Counted from the stretch's first letter, positions 1 through 12,300 are shown. The stretch is 64,000 bases of DNA from Flaccisagitta enflata (GCA_965153355.1 OZ231126.1:51522001-51586000); one strand, 5' to 3'. The notes: generated from the letters alone by a model not told the origin. Numbers and translations are program-made.

Positions 1-184
1 GGAGATAACAAATATCCAAGACACATCATAGGAAAAAAATACTGTTGAGGGCGTCAGACTCATTCTTTTTCTTATCAAGGCAAACGACGTGAAATTCATC
101 AAGCGGCGGCATAACAGATACAAATACAAAATGTCTCGCTATTGAACATCGTATTTTCATATCCAGGTGTCATGGCCGTTTTTC

Positions 185-324
<140 letters not shown>

Positions 325-451
325 CGTCGTTGTCGATTTTATCATGTTTATTTTGAAAAAAGGTTATTCCCTATGATGTGATGGAGATATTTGTTGATCA
401 ACAATTGTTGTTATGGTTCACTGTTGTCGTTATCCCTGTTGTTGTTGTTAG

Positions 452-480
452 TTTATTTGTTTGTTTGTTTGTTTGTTTGT
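452..480. repeat. (TTTG)n microsatellite
   Basis: Short run of about seven TTTG units within a T/G-rich stretch downstream of the TTG array. No gene is visible between 324 and 690. Confidence 0.9.
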
Positions 481-684
481 GTGTTTTTCTTATCAAACTC
501 GTTGTTGTCGCCGTCGTTTATTTTTTTCTGTTGTTGTACCGAGAGAAGCAAGGAGTCCTTTTTTCGCCTTTAACGACGACATACATCATCAGTAAAAAGA
601 CGGCGAATCAAAGAAAGAAATTCCGAAGAAATTCCGCGAAACATTAAGTGGAATGGTTCAAAAGAAAGAGGAAGAAGGGAAAGA

Positions 685-792
<108 letters not shown>

Positions 793-1159
793 CGGAACTA
801 TGCGGAGGTAACGGGTGTGGGTAGACGGAAAAGAACGAGAAAGGGGGGGGGGGCGAGAGACGGAAATCAAATACTGGTACGTTCAAGGATAAAAGGAAAA
901 GGAGGAAGAAGCGTAAAATAAAGATGCAAATAAAAGGAGGATGCAGGCCAACTCAACTAGAATTTACCCTTGTGTCGAAGGGGGGAAGGGGTACAAAGGA
1001 GGAAGCTTCAGGAAAAGAGTTGAAAAAGTAAAGAAAAATAAGACAGTAAAAGGATGAGGAAGGGGAGGAAATATGAAATCTAAGAAGGAAGATGACAAAG
1101 AGAAGAAGGAACAAGCATAGAGAGAAAGGAGGGAATTCAGATAGAGTCGAAGAAAAAAA

Positions 1160-1412
1160 TCAAAAAATAGTGACACGGGGTCACAATATCGTTGCGGACG
1201 GGTGGGTAGAGGCATACAACCCCCATCATACCCTCTTCCACCCCATGCGCACTCACACACACAGTCAATCATAACTGTAGCATCATATATGTGCACGTTT
1301 TCACACTTTCTGATTCGATCATCATGGACCGACGGATGGACCATTCAACGGACCGACGGACCGACGGATGGACAAAACCCTCTTATAGAGTTGCGTGTCT
1401 GCAACTCAAAAA
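1160..1412 (+). mobile_element. Family A element, GGAC-arm subclass
   Basis: The 5' end is a different hairpin from the family norm (GTGAC-ACGGG-GTCAC at 1170-1184), followed by arm GTTGCGGAC (1191-1199) and GGGTGGGTAGAGGC. A (GGAC)-rich stretch lies at 1325-1375. The spacer CCTCTTATAGAG precedes the palindrome AGTTGCGTGTCTGCAACT (1389-1406) and CAAAAA. The 5' arm matches the outer half of the palindrome at 8 of 9 positions. Confidence 0.8.
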
Positions 1413-2239
1413 CGCAGTGGAGGAGAGGTGGTTTTTATCTGTGTCTGTGAAGAAAAGTTGAGAAAAGTAAAGAGGATTACAGAGAACTAGAATTGAAAAA
1501 AAAAAAACTTGGGGGATTTGAATAGAAGTGGAACTGCGAACAGTTATGCGTACAGTTATGCGTCACAAAAGCGTGTCTCCTAGAAGAGGGCAAATTTGAT
1601 GGTTTAACTCAAGCTATCTTAACGGTGCATTGCATTGCTGGTAAGCTGCATTGCTTGCCAACTCATATGACGAGGTTAACCATATTTGGTCATCCGAAAG
1701 ACCTGTAGGGACCAAAGCTTTTTCACCCTGTAGGCGGTTGCGCTCTATCGGAGTACGTTGATCGTGAAGTCAACTACAAACCGACGAAAAGGTAGATACA
1801 CTAAGTTACAAATACAAACACATATGAAAATGAATGGGGGGGGGGGTAGGCAGGGCTGGGAAGGCAAGGCAGGGCAGGGGAGGCAGAGGTGTCGGTAAGC
1901 AATCAACAACCCAACCTCACATGCTTCGGACCTAGCCATCGTCCCAGACTACAAACGTAAATAATGACATGTGTCCCTATCCCCTTATGTAATTGCGCAC
2001 CACGCATAAAACGAAATGGCTCTTTGGAACTGGCACTCTAGAAATAAGACGATATAAACAAAATACAAACATGAGAAATGTGAGTGTTTTTTTTTCTTCC
2101 CTCAATCATAAACGCGCGCAAGAAGGCTCACGTGCAAACTCGCACACACTCATAACGACCCATGTGCACGCGCAGAATATATATTCAAGAGTCTTACTTT
2201 TTAAGGAAAAAAAATAGCAGCCCAAAGGCAGTAAGTGGT
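1413..2239. other. No recognised feature
   Basis: Mixed-composition DNA with G-runs (about 1835) and no convincing gene or repeat relationship elsewhere in the window. Confidence 0.6.
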
Positions 2240-3025
2240 CAGCGGTACCCGTGCCCTGCATGAGTAGGAAGTGATGAAGGTTGAGAGGGAGCAGGGCAGC
2301 GGCCCCGAAGGGGACGAAGTCCTGTAGAACACAGGGGGAATCTGTCCGTCCGTCCATCCGTTCGTCCGTCCGTCCATCCTGTTTGCCTTCCTTCTGTCCA
2401 GGATGCCCTGTTATTCAAATTTTCATTGAATATCAAGGAGAACTGACAAAAGGCAGAATATGGACAATGGTACCCTTGCCATTTTTGTATAGTTTTTAGG
2501 TTAAGTTGAGGCAGGAGCGGGCCAGGATCTGGGTCTCTGAGGCCAGAATCTGGGTCTCAGAGACCAATTTCTTGGTCTCAGAGGCAAGGATTTCAGTTTC
2601 TGAGGTCAGGATTTGGTCCTCTGAGGCTAGGATTTAGGTCTTTTAGGCCAGCACCTAGGTCTTGGAGGCCAGAATCTGGGTCCCAAAGGTCAGGATATGG
2701 GTCTTTAAGGCTTGGATGTGGGTTTTTGGAGTAAGAATCTAAGTTTAAGGGGCCAAGATGATAGAACTCAGGCCAGAATTTAGGTTTTCTAGCCAGATAA
2801 GGCCCATTTTACCTAGTCTTAGGCCATTTTGCCTGGATTTGGCCAATTTTGGGCGGATTTGGACCATTTTGCTCGGATTTGGGCCATACAGTTTGGATTT
2901 GGGCCCCAAAGGAGACGAAGCTGAGGGTGGGGCGGGGGGGACGGACGGACGGACGTACGGACGGACAGATTCCCCCTGTGTTCTACAGGACTTCGTCCCC
3001 TTCGGGGCCGCTGCCCAAAAAGCAC
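2240..3025. mobile_element. Family B element with 58-bp perfect inverted ends
   Basis: Arms at 2294-2351 and 2959-3016 are perfect reverse complements over 58 bp. Each contains a smaller hairpin (GGCCCCGAAGGGG) and ends inward in GTCC units. Between them lie two degenerate minisatellites: about 30-bp units around GGTCTCTGAGGCCAGGAT (2520-2750) and about 27-bp units around GCCATTTTGCCTGGATTTG (2800-2905). A conserved upstream block (CAGCGGTACCCGTGCCCTGC from 2240) also precedes the copies at 9.5 and 53.4 kb. No transposase is visible; family placement is unknown. Confidence 0.8.
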
Positions 3026-3215
3026 TGTAGTAAGCACGGGGGTTTGATGGTTATGAGGGATCTGCCGTCTTGGCTTTCTACCGCAGGGGTAATAAAAAAA
3101 TGTAAACTAAGAAAGAAAGAGGGGGGGGGAGGGATTGAGGGGACTAGGTTTCTGCCAGTCCTATCCCTCTCACTTTATATCAGGCCGGTTCCTGTTATCA
3201 CCACGCGGGAGCTAC

Positions 3216-3442
3216 TTTTAAGTCGCTTGCTAAGCGACTCTGTAAAAGGGTGTGACTGTTGTTCTGTCCGTCTGTTGGTCTGTAGATGACGCGAAATTTT
3301 GGATGACGCCAAATCGGCTGAAATAGCAATTTATGAGCTCCACAGCCCCTGCCCACACAGAATACAACTCCCTAACTACTTGATTTACCTACCCTGCCCA
3401 TCCTCAAGCGACTACTTGTATGCCGTGTATCCGGCCTTAAAC
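3216..3442 (-). mobile_element. Family A element, GCTTG-arm variant
   Basis: On the minus strand the element ends 3' in the palindrome at 3221-3239 (AGTCGCTTGCTAAGCGACT on the plus strand) and starts at the GGCCGGATACACGGC-like hairpin near 3420-3438. Its 5' arm (CAAGCGACT, 3405-3413, plus strand) carries the same CTT-for-CGT change as the palindrome. The microsatellite part is short (GTCCGTCTGTTGG). Confidence 0.82.
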
Positions 3443-4065
3443 GCCTTATTCAAAACTCACATGTGGGTAACGCTTCACTTTCTCACTCTTGCCCGACTTT
3501 TATGAACACTGGCATTTTTCCCCACGATTGCCTCTACGCTTTGATACGCGACAGAGTTGGCCACGTCTTTTGGTGAGCAAATGTACTACTCCATGAGTTG
3601 GAAAACATTACATTACAATCAAAAAATAAGAATGAGGACAAGAGCCTTGGGAGCTCTTACTGGCGCTTACAAGAGCCGTAGGAGCTCTTTCTGGTGTTTC
3701 ATGCGCACCCTTCACAGCTATCCTTAGAAAGTGAGGCTCTGTTTCATGTCAGTCGGTTGGTCTGTTTGTCTGTCTGATTGTCGGTCGCGCTCGGGGGAAA
3801 AAACATGAGGCGCACCGTCTCGTATCCATGTATCCGATCTCGTTTCCGGGATCAGGGGAGAGGTTGAGGTGATAAGGCTTGGAGAGAGACCGGGGATGAA
3901 ACGGAGAAGAGGAGCGGCCGCGAATGAGAAGAGATGGAAAACTGGTGGTGGCCGTTTAGTTGTGAAATGTGATGATGTCTGCGATAATAGTTCCAAGCCG
4001 GAAGAAAGAAGTCTTTGATAGATGGGATGACGATGGAAAAGAAGTTTGCCTTCACTTTTTCTCTC
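3443..4065. other. No gene; short imperfect duplication
   Basis: Contains two adjacent imperfect copies of an AAGAGCC..GGAGCTCTT..CTGG unit at about 3639-3698. Otherwise nothing recognised. Confidence 0.5.
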
Positions 4066-4265
4066 TTTTTAGTCGCGTGCTACGCGAAACTACACCCCGC
4101 TTTGTCGGTCCGTCGGTCCGTCCGTCGGTCTGTCCGTCCGTCACACCTTACTTTTTTTGTTGCGGTTTTTGGCCTCACTGCTCCTGCCCAAATGATCTGG
4201 TGACCTCAATTACGGCCCTTGCCCACCCGCACGCGACTGGGGTAGCCGTGTATCCGGCCTTGTTT
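4066..4265 (-). mobile_element. Family A element, full length
   Basis: Minus-strand copy. T-run plus palindrome-like end (AGTCGCGTGC-TACGCGAAACT, decayed on its inner half) at 4071-4091, spacer CTACACCCCGCTTTG, (GTCC)n, GTCACACCTTACTTTTT, the TGCTCCTGCCCAAA block, arm GCACGCGACT and the hairpin CCGTGTATCCGG followed by CCTTGTTTTT. The arm pairs 10 of 10 with the outer half of the terminal palindrome. Confidence 0.9.
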
Positions 4266-4490
4266 TTAGTTGCGGCCTCGCGAATCTAAATGAGGCTTAG
4301 TCCGTCCGTCCGTTGGTCCGTCCGTCCGTCCGTCAGTCAGTCCGGTCGGTCCATGATGATCCAGTTGAAAAGGGTGAATTCGCGCATTAAAGGTGTACTA
4401 CAGTTGAGTGTGTGGGTGGAGGAGGGGGTGTGGAATGGGGTTGTATGCCCCTGCCCACCCGTCCGCGACGATATTGTAACCCCGAGATAC
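4265..4490 (-). mobile_element. Family A element abutting the previous copy
   Basis: Starts within the same T-run in which the preceding copy ends. Decayed palindrome AGTTGCGGCCTCGCGAATCT at about 4268-4287, (GTCC)n at 4300-4345, then CCCCTGCCCACCC and arm GTCCGCGAC (4461-4469). Its GATATTGTAAC extension matches the copy at 1160. The 5' boundary is uncertain. Confidence 0.65.
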
Positions 4491-4680
4491 TTTCCCGGCC
4501 AAGAAAGAAGAAAACAAGTACCCCGGATGCGGATGGTATGCAACGATGCGTCCTGCCACCATTTTTACAATGAAAAATATATAATCGCATTAAATGCTGG
4601 AATGATGCAACCTCACCAGAGTTCTTTGAAACTTATTTAAGACCCACGAACGAACCCACAAATTGACAAATCGTCTGACT

Positions 4681-4857
4681 AGACTTAGACTCGAAAGTTT
4701 TCCTAGGTCAGTCAGTAGCTCAATTTGTTGCATGGACCTGCTCAGTGCTTTCAATAATGCACGTTTCAAATTTCAAGGTTCTGGCTCAAATACTTTTGAA
4801 GTTATGAGCATTTGTTTGAACCATATCAAACTGAAAAAGTTCCAGGAGAATTTTTAA
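4681..4857 (+). CDS. Small open frame conserved between two family C copies
   Basis: I do not recognise it. The frame reads RLRLESFPRSVSSSICCM... and stops at the same place as the frame on the minus strand at 31613-31791; about 49 of 58 residues agree. It may be part of a decayed element ORF or simply a shared repeat without stops. The nucleotide differences are a mixture of silent and replacement changes, so selection is not shown. It contains no known motif and no clear start codon context. Confidence 0.25.
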   Translation, partial: RLRLESFPRSVSSSICCMDLLSAFNNARFKFQGSGSNTFEVMSICLNHIKLKKFQENF

Positions 4858-4929
4858 ACTTTCTTTGCAAATATGGCCGGCAGTGAATTTCAAGTGAGTC
4901 CAAGTTTCTTGAAATAAAAGTAAAGTTAC

Positions 4930-5300
4930 AGGATTTTGGATCTAGGCAAATCAAACAATTTCCTATTGATTGCACCCTACTTTTAAAAACCATTTTTCAA
5001 AAAAATATTTTGAGATTTTTTTTTCTCAGTCCCCAACGTGCGGAACAAAAATTTTTTAAGTTTTAAAAAAAAAATGAAAATACAAGATTTTGGATCTAGG
5101 CAAATCAGAAAATTTCCTATCGATTGCACCCCACTTTTAAAAAACATTTTTCAAAAAAATATTTTGTGATTTTTTTTCTAAGTCCTCAACGCGTGACACA
5201 AAAATTTTTTAAGTTTTTTTGAAAAAAGTGAAAATGCAAGATTTTGGATCTAGGCGAATCAAACAATTTCCTATCGTTTGCACCCCACTTTTTTTTCAGA
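4930..5300 (+). repeat. ~151-bp tandem repeat inside family C
   Basis: Two full units and one partial unit, each with GATTTTGGATCTAGGCAAATC, AATTTCCTATCGATTGCACC and AAAAATTTTTTAAGTTTT. Confidence 0.85.
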
Positions 5301-5412
5301 AAAAATCCTCATTAAGGGCTTTTTTTGGGGCCCTTAGGGGCCCCTAAGACGTTCAAAATTTTGGTTAATGAGATCAACAGAGTTATGTGCATACACCAGG
5401 ATATCTTTCAGG

Positions 5413-6351
5413 CAGGCCTGAGCTATACAGCATTTTCGTCAACTATACAATACCAATACAATACTTTCAGGTATTGGGACAATACAATACAATACCAATA
5501 CAATACAATATCCATTAAGATTGTATACAATACATTTCCATAGCATACAATACAATACAATATATATTTATATATAATTTTATATAGTTTTAATAATAAG
5601 TAATAAGTAGTAATATACTAACTAATCATAGTTATATTTATACTGATAATTTGAAAAAAATATAATAATTTTAATCATCATATAAATATTTTGTTATACA
5701 GGAAGAGATGAAAATTTTTTATATTTTTTTTCATTTTGATAAAAGTTTTATTTCATTTTTTTGTATTCTGTCTCTATCCTTAGTATTTTTTTCTTTTTTT
5801 TATACTTATTTATTTGTTTCTTAATTTGGTCTAGATCTGATTCTCTTTTTTTTATTTTCTGTATTTTATTATCTTTCCCTGTCTCTTTCTCCCTCTCTCC
5901 TGTATATTCTTTATTTTCTTCCTCTTCCTCCTCTTCATCCTTCCAGGTTCTGACCAGTGATTGTTTCTTTCATAGATTTCTATTCTTCTTCTTCTTCTTC
6001 TTTGTCTATATTTCCAACCCATTTAATCTGTCAAAAGTTCTTCTTCCTTTTCCTCTTTTCATCTCTTACCCACTTTTACTCTCTGCAAATCCTCCTCTTC
6101 TCATTTTATCTCTCACCTTCTCCACTTTTTTTGTTCTCCCTCAGACAAAGAAATGCTTTTTCTCTTCCTCTTTATCTCCTTCAGTCTTTCTCTCATATAT
6201 TTCACTTTTCTCAGATCAGCTTTTTTGTAATATTGTATAGTATTGTATTGTTTTGGAAAAATAACAAAATAAACAACATGTATTAGGAGAACCCAATACA
6301 CTAGAATATTGTAAACCCAATACCAATACCCAATACAATCGCTCAGGCCTG
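5413..6351. mobile_element. hAT-type non-autonomous element with 8-bp target duplication
   Basis: Inverted ends CAGGCCTGAGC / GCTCAGGCCTG (11 bp), flanked directly by CTTTCAGG at 5405-5412 and 6352-6359. Family C copy 2 (31.4 kb) carries a single CTTTCAGG at the same place, which is an empty-site control within the window. Eight-bp target duplications and short CAGG-starting ends are typical of hAT elements. The ends carry AATAC-rich arrays (5443-5560 and 6232-6335); the AT/TC-rich interior has no transposase. Confidence 0.88.
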
Positions 6352-6495
6352 CTTTCAGGACCAAATTAAGGCTGATTAATTAGACCTCAAGCTCATGCCG
6401 TTAATCCCTCTGGCCCGGCCGCATTTAAAAGAGAAATCGGAAAATTCACCATGACTCAGATTCCGGATGTAAGGTCAATCTCTAGTCTGACAGAC

Positions 6496-7536
6496 CATTG
6501 CACCAACGGACAGACGTTGGCTCTTTTAGACATGCATGACCACATTTAAAGTAGATTGGCGCAAGTTTTGGCGCAGTTCCGGCCGATGTTAAAGAGAGAG
6601 CGTTTTAGAGAGAGTGTTTTTTTCCTTCCAGATACTACTTAGCTTATAGTTGTTTTTTTTTCGGTGTTCATCCCCGTTTTACATCGGTCTGGCTATTTTC
6701 TATGTTTTTACTTTTTTTCTTTTCCTTTACATTCTTTTGTTGTTGTTGATGCTTAATGTTTTACTGTTTTTCAGTTTCTCCGTTGCCATGAGGAGCCAGT
6801 CGGGGGTGGGGTTGTGGAGGGGGGAGGCGGCGGGGGGTCGAGGGTGGAAGAATTGAGAAAGGAAATCGGACTGAAAGGGTCGATGAAAAGCCCTGACCTC
6901 GAAGTAAAACAGAACGAGTTGCAGTATATATGTACTTATATGAAACTATTTATTGCATCTATATGTCGATGTGAGAGTGGTGAGAGTAATTGGACATGAA
7001 CGAACAATAGGAACGAGGAGGGGAAAAATAGAAAGCGGAAAAGTATCAAGACAGTGGAGAAAAAACAAAGAAGAACTTTAAGAATTTTGCTGAGAAAAGG
7101 AAGCTCCCAAAACTAAGTTAGGATACAGATGAAGAAAGAAAACGGGAGAGAGGAAAACGAGCGTTTAGAGTGAAGGTTTTTTCTTTTGGGGGAAAAAAAG
7201 AATGAAGAATATCCGTCGTTAAAACGGGCGATTGGACGCGACTATGGCACAAAAGCGAATGGCGCGCCCAAAAAAATTCGCCCACTAAACGAGAAAAGAG
7301 AAGGGTAAGGAACAAGGAACGAGCCTTGCTTCCAGCCTTGTAACGTGCTTTCGTTCATCCCTAATACATTGATTCCTTTTATGGTCTCAGTTTTCTCTCG
7401 ATTTACTGATTCATGACAAGTCAAACAATATCCCTCACTATAACCCATCTGAAATAAATGGAAGAAGGCCTTGTGAACCCTCAACGACTAATTAATTCGC
7501 GCCCAAATTCTGGGCCGAACAATGTAGCAATTTTTT
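6496..7536. other. No recognised feature
   Basis: Low-complexity T-rich and purine-rich stretches; open frames of 60-80 codons show no motif. Confidence 0.55.
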
Positions 7537-7930
7537 ATTCATTCATTCATTCATTCATTCATTCATTCATTCATTCATTCATTCATTCACTCATTCTTAT
7601 ATTCGTTCACTCATGTATTCATGAATTTGTTCATTTATTCATTTATAGATTCATTCATTCACTCATTATCTATTCACTCATTATCTATTCATTCATTCAT
7701 TCATTCATTCATTCATTCAATCATTCATTCATTCATTCATTCATTCATTCATTCATTCATTCATTCATTCATTCAATCATTCATTCATCTTTTGCTCCAC
7801 TTGACATACATAAATCCTTTCATTCAATCTCATTCATTCATTCATTCATTCATTCATTCATTCATTCATTCTTTCATTCATTCATTCATTCATTCATTCA
7901 TTCATTCATTCATTCATTCATTCATTCATC
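7537..7930. repeat. (ATTC)n microsatellite block
   Basis: Three long ATTC arrays with short interruptions. Overlapping open frames read Ser-Phe-Ile-His repeats in two phases, as expected for a 4-bp unit. Confidence 0.95.
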
Positions 7931-8080
7931 CATACAACTGTACTCGTCCATCTCTTTCTTTTCCTTTCCTGCCGTTTTTTGGCCATTCCGGGATGGAGCT
8001 TGTCATTTCTTGTCGGGAGCGCAAAAAAGCTATAAAATCCAAGGGCGTCATTGAAGCGTAAACGCGGCGTCTTCTTCCTC

Positions 8081-8111
8081 GGCGGCGGCGGCAGCGGCGG
8101 CGGCGGCGGCG
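8081..8111. repeat. (GGC)n microsatellite
   Basis: GGC array with related GGCGTCAGTAGC repeats following to about 8165. Confidence 0.9.
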
Positions 8112-8230
8112 TTAGTAGCGGCCAACGGCGGCGTCAGTAGCGGCTGAAAGAAGCGGCGTCACAATCGACGGAAGAGGCGATCTCTAGGCGTCGGCATCAC
8201 TTACACATTCCATCTCGTACTCCGAGTCGT

Positions 8231-8238
8231 CCTCTCTC

Positions 8239-8289
<51 letters not shown>

Positions 8290-8313
8290 TTTCTTTTTTT
8301 TTCTCTCTCTCTC
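8231..8313. repeat. (TGTC)n-(TC)n compound microsatellite
   Basis: Eight TGTC units followed by TC units. This unit order on this strand recurs at 12.6, 16.25, 20.9, 27.1 and 32.5 kb. Confidence 0.93.
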
Positions 8314-8435
8314 ACGGCAATGTGCTATTGGATGTCTTTCACTTCTTTTGACTCTCCCTCTATCATCTGTCATTTATGCACAAGACACTTTTTCGTTAAC
8401 GTGGCACTTACGCACTGAGTTTAGAGTCTAGGAAG

Positions 8436-8447
8436 CGCCGCTACCGC

Positions 8448-8489
<42 letters not shown>

Positions 8490-8548
8490 CGCCACTGTCG
8501 CCGCTGTCGTCCCCGTCGTCACCGCCTTCGCCTTCGCCGCCGCTGCCG
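8436..8548. repeat. (GCCGCTGTC)n minisatellite
   Basis: Nine-bp units, four to five well conserved, decaying into GTC/GCC triplets. Confidence 0.9.
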
Positions 8549-8650
8549 CGATCTACCAACCAATTAGGTAATGGCCCACGTTTATGGTGACTTTCTCCAC
8601 TTTTACAAGTACGAAATTGCTATGAAGACGACGAGTCTTCACTTGTCAAG

Positions 8651-8692
8651 TCATCGACATCGTCATCATCGTCGTCATCATCGTCATCATCG

Positions 8693-8790
<98 letters not shown>
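8651..8790. repeat. (ATC)n microsatellite
   Basis: Pure CAT/ATC core from about 8695, bordered on the left by CGTCATCAT variants. Poly-His and poly-Asp frames are artefacts of it. Confidence 0.96.
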
Positions 8791-8791
<1 letters not shown>

Positions 8792-8999
8792 ATTTCCAAG
8801 CGCAACCTTTGTAACAACATCAACATCATCACCAAGCAAAGTACGTTGCAGACAACATTGACTGCGACGACGACCATAACAATAACAACAACGACTTTTT
8901 TGGTTCAGTTGCACGATCATCTCCATTGAGCCTCATACTTTTATGATGTCTTTTTGGCAACGCATCTTTGTTGTTCATTTTTTTTCCCTTCCTCTCTCG

Positions 9000-9102
<103 letters not shown>

Positions 9103-9169
9103 AATCAGAGAGACGGAAGGGGATAGCAAACAGAGAAGGAAAGGGGCAAAAAAGCAAAAATCAAGAAAA

Positions 9170-10044
9170 AACAAGGACAACACCTTTAAGTCGCGTGCGG
9201 TCATAGAGATACTCATTTATGCTGCACGACGTAGTCTGAGGGAAAATAAGTATCAGTTACAGATTTGATACTGTATCAGATCTGTATCAGAATTGTATCA
9301 GACCTGAAGCCAAGATCACTTATCATGACAAAAAATAATAAGAAATAAAAAATGACCAAAATGATGAAAAATGACTAAATGACAAAAATGACTCAAAATG
9401 ACTGAAAATTACTTACAATGACTAAAACCAACTTAAAATAAATCAAAATGACGAAAAATGATGAAAAATGACGAAAACTAGTCATCCAAGGATCGCACAT
9501 GGTCAGCGTACCCGATGCCCTGCTTGGAGTGATCCAGAAAAGAAGTGGAGTGAGAGCAGGGCAGCGGCCCCAAAGGGCCGACGTCCTGTAGAACACAGAG
9601 GGGAATTTCCAGACATCCTGAGGGCGCGTATTTCAGGTCTGATTTAGGCCACTGAAGGCATATTTGAGAGCTGGAGGGCAGAATTAAGGCATGGAGAGCT
9701 GATTTGAGCCACAGAGGGCTGATTTGATGCTTGAAGGGCAGATTTAAAGTCTGGAGGTCAGATTTGAGGCGGGGAGGGGGGCTGATTTGAAACCAGGGAG
9801 GCCGATTTGAGGCCTGGAGGGCTACATTGAGGGTTTGGAGGGCAAATATGAGGCCTTGATGGCCAATGGGGGGGGGATTGAAGGATGGAAGGACGGACGG
9901 ACATCTGGAAATTCCCCCCTGTGTTCTATAGGACATTGGCCCTTTGGGGCCGCTGCCCAAAAAGCAAAGTGTTGCCGACCGACCGACATACCTACCGACC
10001 AACGGACAGAGCGGGTTATAGAGTCGCGTGCACGCGACTAAAAA
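9170..10044 (+). mobile_element. Family A element, long form containing a family B-type unit
   Basis: AACAAGG (9170-9176), an unusual 5' hairpin (AAGG-ACAACA-CCTT), arm AGTCGCGTGCGG, a degenerate AAAATGAC minisatellite (9340-9480), the family B unit (9500-9958), (CCGA)n at 9979-10010, spacer GCGGGTTATAGAG, palindrome AGTCGCGTGCACGCGACT (10022-10039) and AAAAA. The arm and palindrome match 10 of 10. This is the longest A copy seen. Confidence 0.82.
9500..9958. mobile_element. Family B unit, copy 2
   Basis: Inverted arms at about 9559-9617 and 9899-9958. They share the GGGCAGCGGCCCC start and CCTGTAGAACACAG with the 2.3-kb copy but carry their own private sequence (AAAGGGCC, TTTCCAGA), mirrored in both arms. 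The interior is a degenerate minisatellite of about 30 bp (GATTTGAGGCCTGGAGGGC). Confidence 0.78.
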
Positions 10045-10178
10045 GCCTGGAGATGACGAGACTAAACGATTTGTTTGTCAGCACAAAAGGAGGCAGTTGA
10101 TATCGACTAATGGAAAAGCAGATCAAAGCGCGCCTTAGGTCACAATCGCAGCCCGATGATATGTTTATACTTTTTGCC

Positions 10179-10732
<554 letters not shown>

Positions 10733-10868
10733 TAGGGATGTGGAAGCGGTCGATATTAGTGCCGCTTCCACCGCTTCCCCTTCCGCTTCCGCTTCTATTT
10801 TCTAGTACAAATACTAGTAGCTACCCCATCCTCCAAAACGGAAGCGGTCAATTGCTTCCACATCCCTA
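10733..10868. mobile_element. 136-bp hAT-type MITE
   Basis: Ends TAGGGATGTGGAAGC / GCTTCCACATCCCTA (15 bp inverted), flanked by the 8-bp direct repeat GTGACAAT at 10725-10732 and 10869-10876. The interior holds CCGCTTCC-type hexamers. No coding capacity. Confidence 0.88.
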
Positions 10869-10876
10869 GTGACAAT

Positions 10877-11190
10877 GTCGACTCTCCACTCTACCCCCCC
10901 CTCCAAACCCATATTTCACACAATCACAACCACAGCATCTCTCATACGGCAGAACAGCCAATTATTTTATACAACATCAACTAGTTTGACAAATATTAAC
11001 CTCACCAGGATTTTCTAATTTGATCCAAAACAATGCAATTACACTTATCATGTCCATTAATGCTGTTGAACTTTTTACTTGTGTCGTAAGATATTAAAAA
11101 TCATTTCTCATCAAAATTCTTGTCCCCCCGAATAAAGTCAATGCATTTGATACACAGTAATCATCCCAGGAATCAGGTCTTTCAATCGAA
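10877..11190. other. No recognised feature
   Basis: AT-rich DNA with no clear signal. Confidence 0.5.
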
Positions 11191-11312
11191 ATGAATGCGC
11201 GTTTCACGCTTTTTGGCTCGAACATTACCGACGGATGGAAGGACAGACGGATACCTGTCGGACGGACGGACAATGCCTCTTTTAGAGTCGCGAGACTCGC
11301 GACTAAAAAAAA
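11191..11312 (+). mobile_element. Family A 3' part, GAG-arm palindrome
   Basis: Body phrase ATGCGCGTTTCACGCTTTTTGG, (GGAC)-rich segment, spacer GCCTCTTTTAGAG, palindrome AGTCGCGAGACTCGCGACT (11288-11306) and an A-run. The 5' half is missing, so the arm pairing cannot be tested here. Confidence 0.7.
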
Positions 11313-11649
11313 AAGATGGAGCAGAACCAATAAAAATCTAGAAATGTACATAACTACGCCAAAATTCGGAAGAGTCAACTCTCCTTTTGAGAGGGATCAA
11401 TTCCAAGATTTTGATAGCTGAGAAAAAATTGTGTTTGACAGTATCAATCAATCAATCAAGTAGGAAAAGTGGAAAAAGGTTGAACGAGCAAGGCCGTTCA
11501 AGAGCCACTTTTCAAAATTGAATGTGATTGCCTGTTTGGGCAGGAGCGGTCATGCTTCAAGTTCATTGAAATTGTTCAGCTCAAACAAAAGCGTCATGAA
11601 GGAACCAACGGACAGACCAACAGACTATCGCTAACATGTGTATAAAATG

Positions 11650-11946
11650 TTTGAAAATTAAAGAAAGAGGCGATCTAGGAAAGAATATATCCCCAAGAGA
11701 AGCGAGGAAAAAATCAAAGAAAGAAATGAAATAAGACCATGAGAAAAGAAAAGCGGGAGAGAAAGAATGTATAAAAGAAAAGAACAAAATGAAAGACAGA
11801 TAGAAAGAGAGAAAAAGAGAAAAAGAGAAGGAGAAAAGGATAGAAAGAGAGAAAGAGAAAAAGAGAGAAAGAGAAAAAGAGAGAAAGAGAGAGAAAGAGA
11901 GAAAAATTGAAAAAAAGAATGAAAAGCAAGAGAAAAAAAAAAGAAA

Positions 11947-12018
<72 letters not shown>

Positions 12019-12189
12019 ATAGAATAAAGAAAGAGAGAAAGGAAAGAAGAAGGAGAAAAAAGAATGAATAAAGGAAGAAAGAAAGAAATCTTGAGAGTAA
12101 GTAAAGAAGCAAGCAATAAAAAGAAATGAACAAAAAAGGAATATGAGGAGAGGAAGAAAATAACATAGAAAGAAAGAAATAAAAAGAAA

Positions 12190-12246
<57 letters not shown>

Positions 12247-12248
12247 AA

Positions 12249-12296
<48 letters not shown>

Positions 12297-12300
12297 CAGA
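11650..12300. repeat. Purine-rich tract with two (GAAA)n arrays
   Basis: Pure GAAA arrays at 11948-12018 and 12190-12296, set in almost entirely purine DNA on this strand. Long Phe-Leu-Ser frames on the minus strand are repeat translations. Confidence 0.92.

Larger units (their letters stand above)
4676..6495 (+). repeat. Family C repeat copy 1, interrupted by a hAT-type insertion
   Basis: Matches, in opposite orientation, 31241-31795 along almost its whole length on both sides of the insertion at 5413-6351. It holds about 2.5 tandem units of ~151 bp (GATTTTGGATCTAGG phrase at about 4934, 5085 and 5240) where the other copy has one. A 58-codon open frame (about 4681-4857) recurs in the other copy. 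Ends are not defined by clear inverted repeats. Confidence 0.8.
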
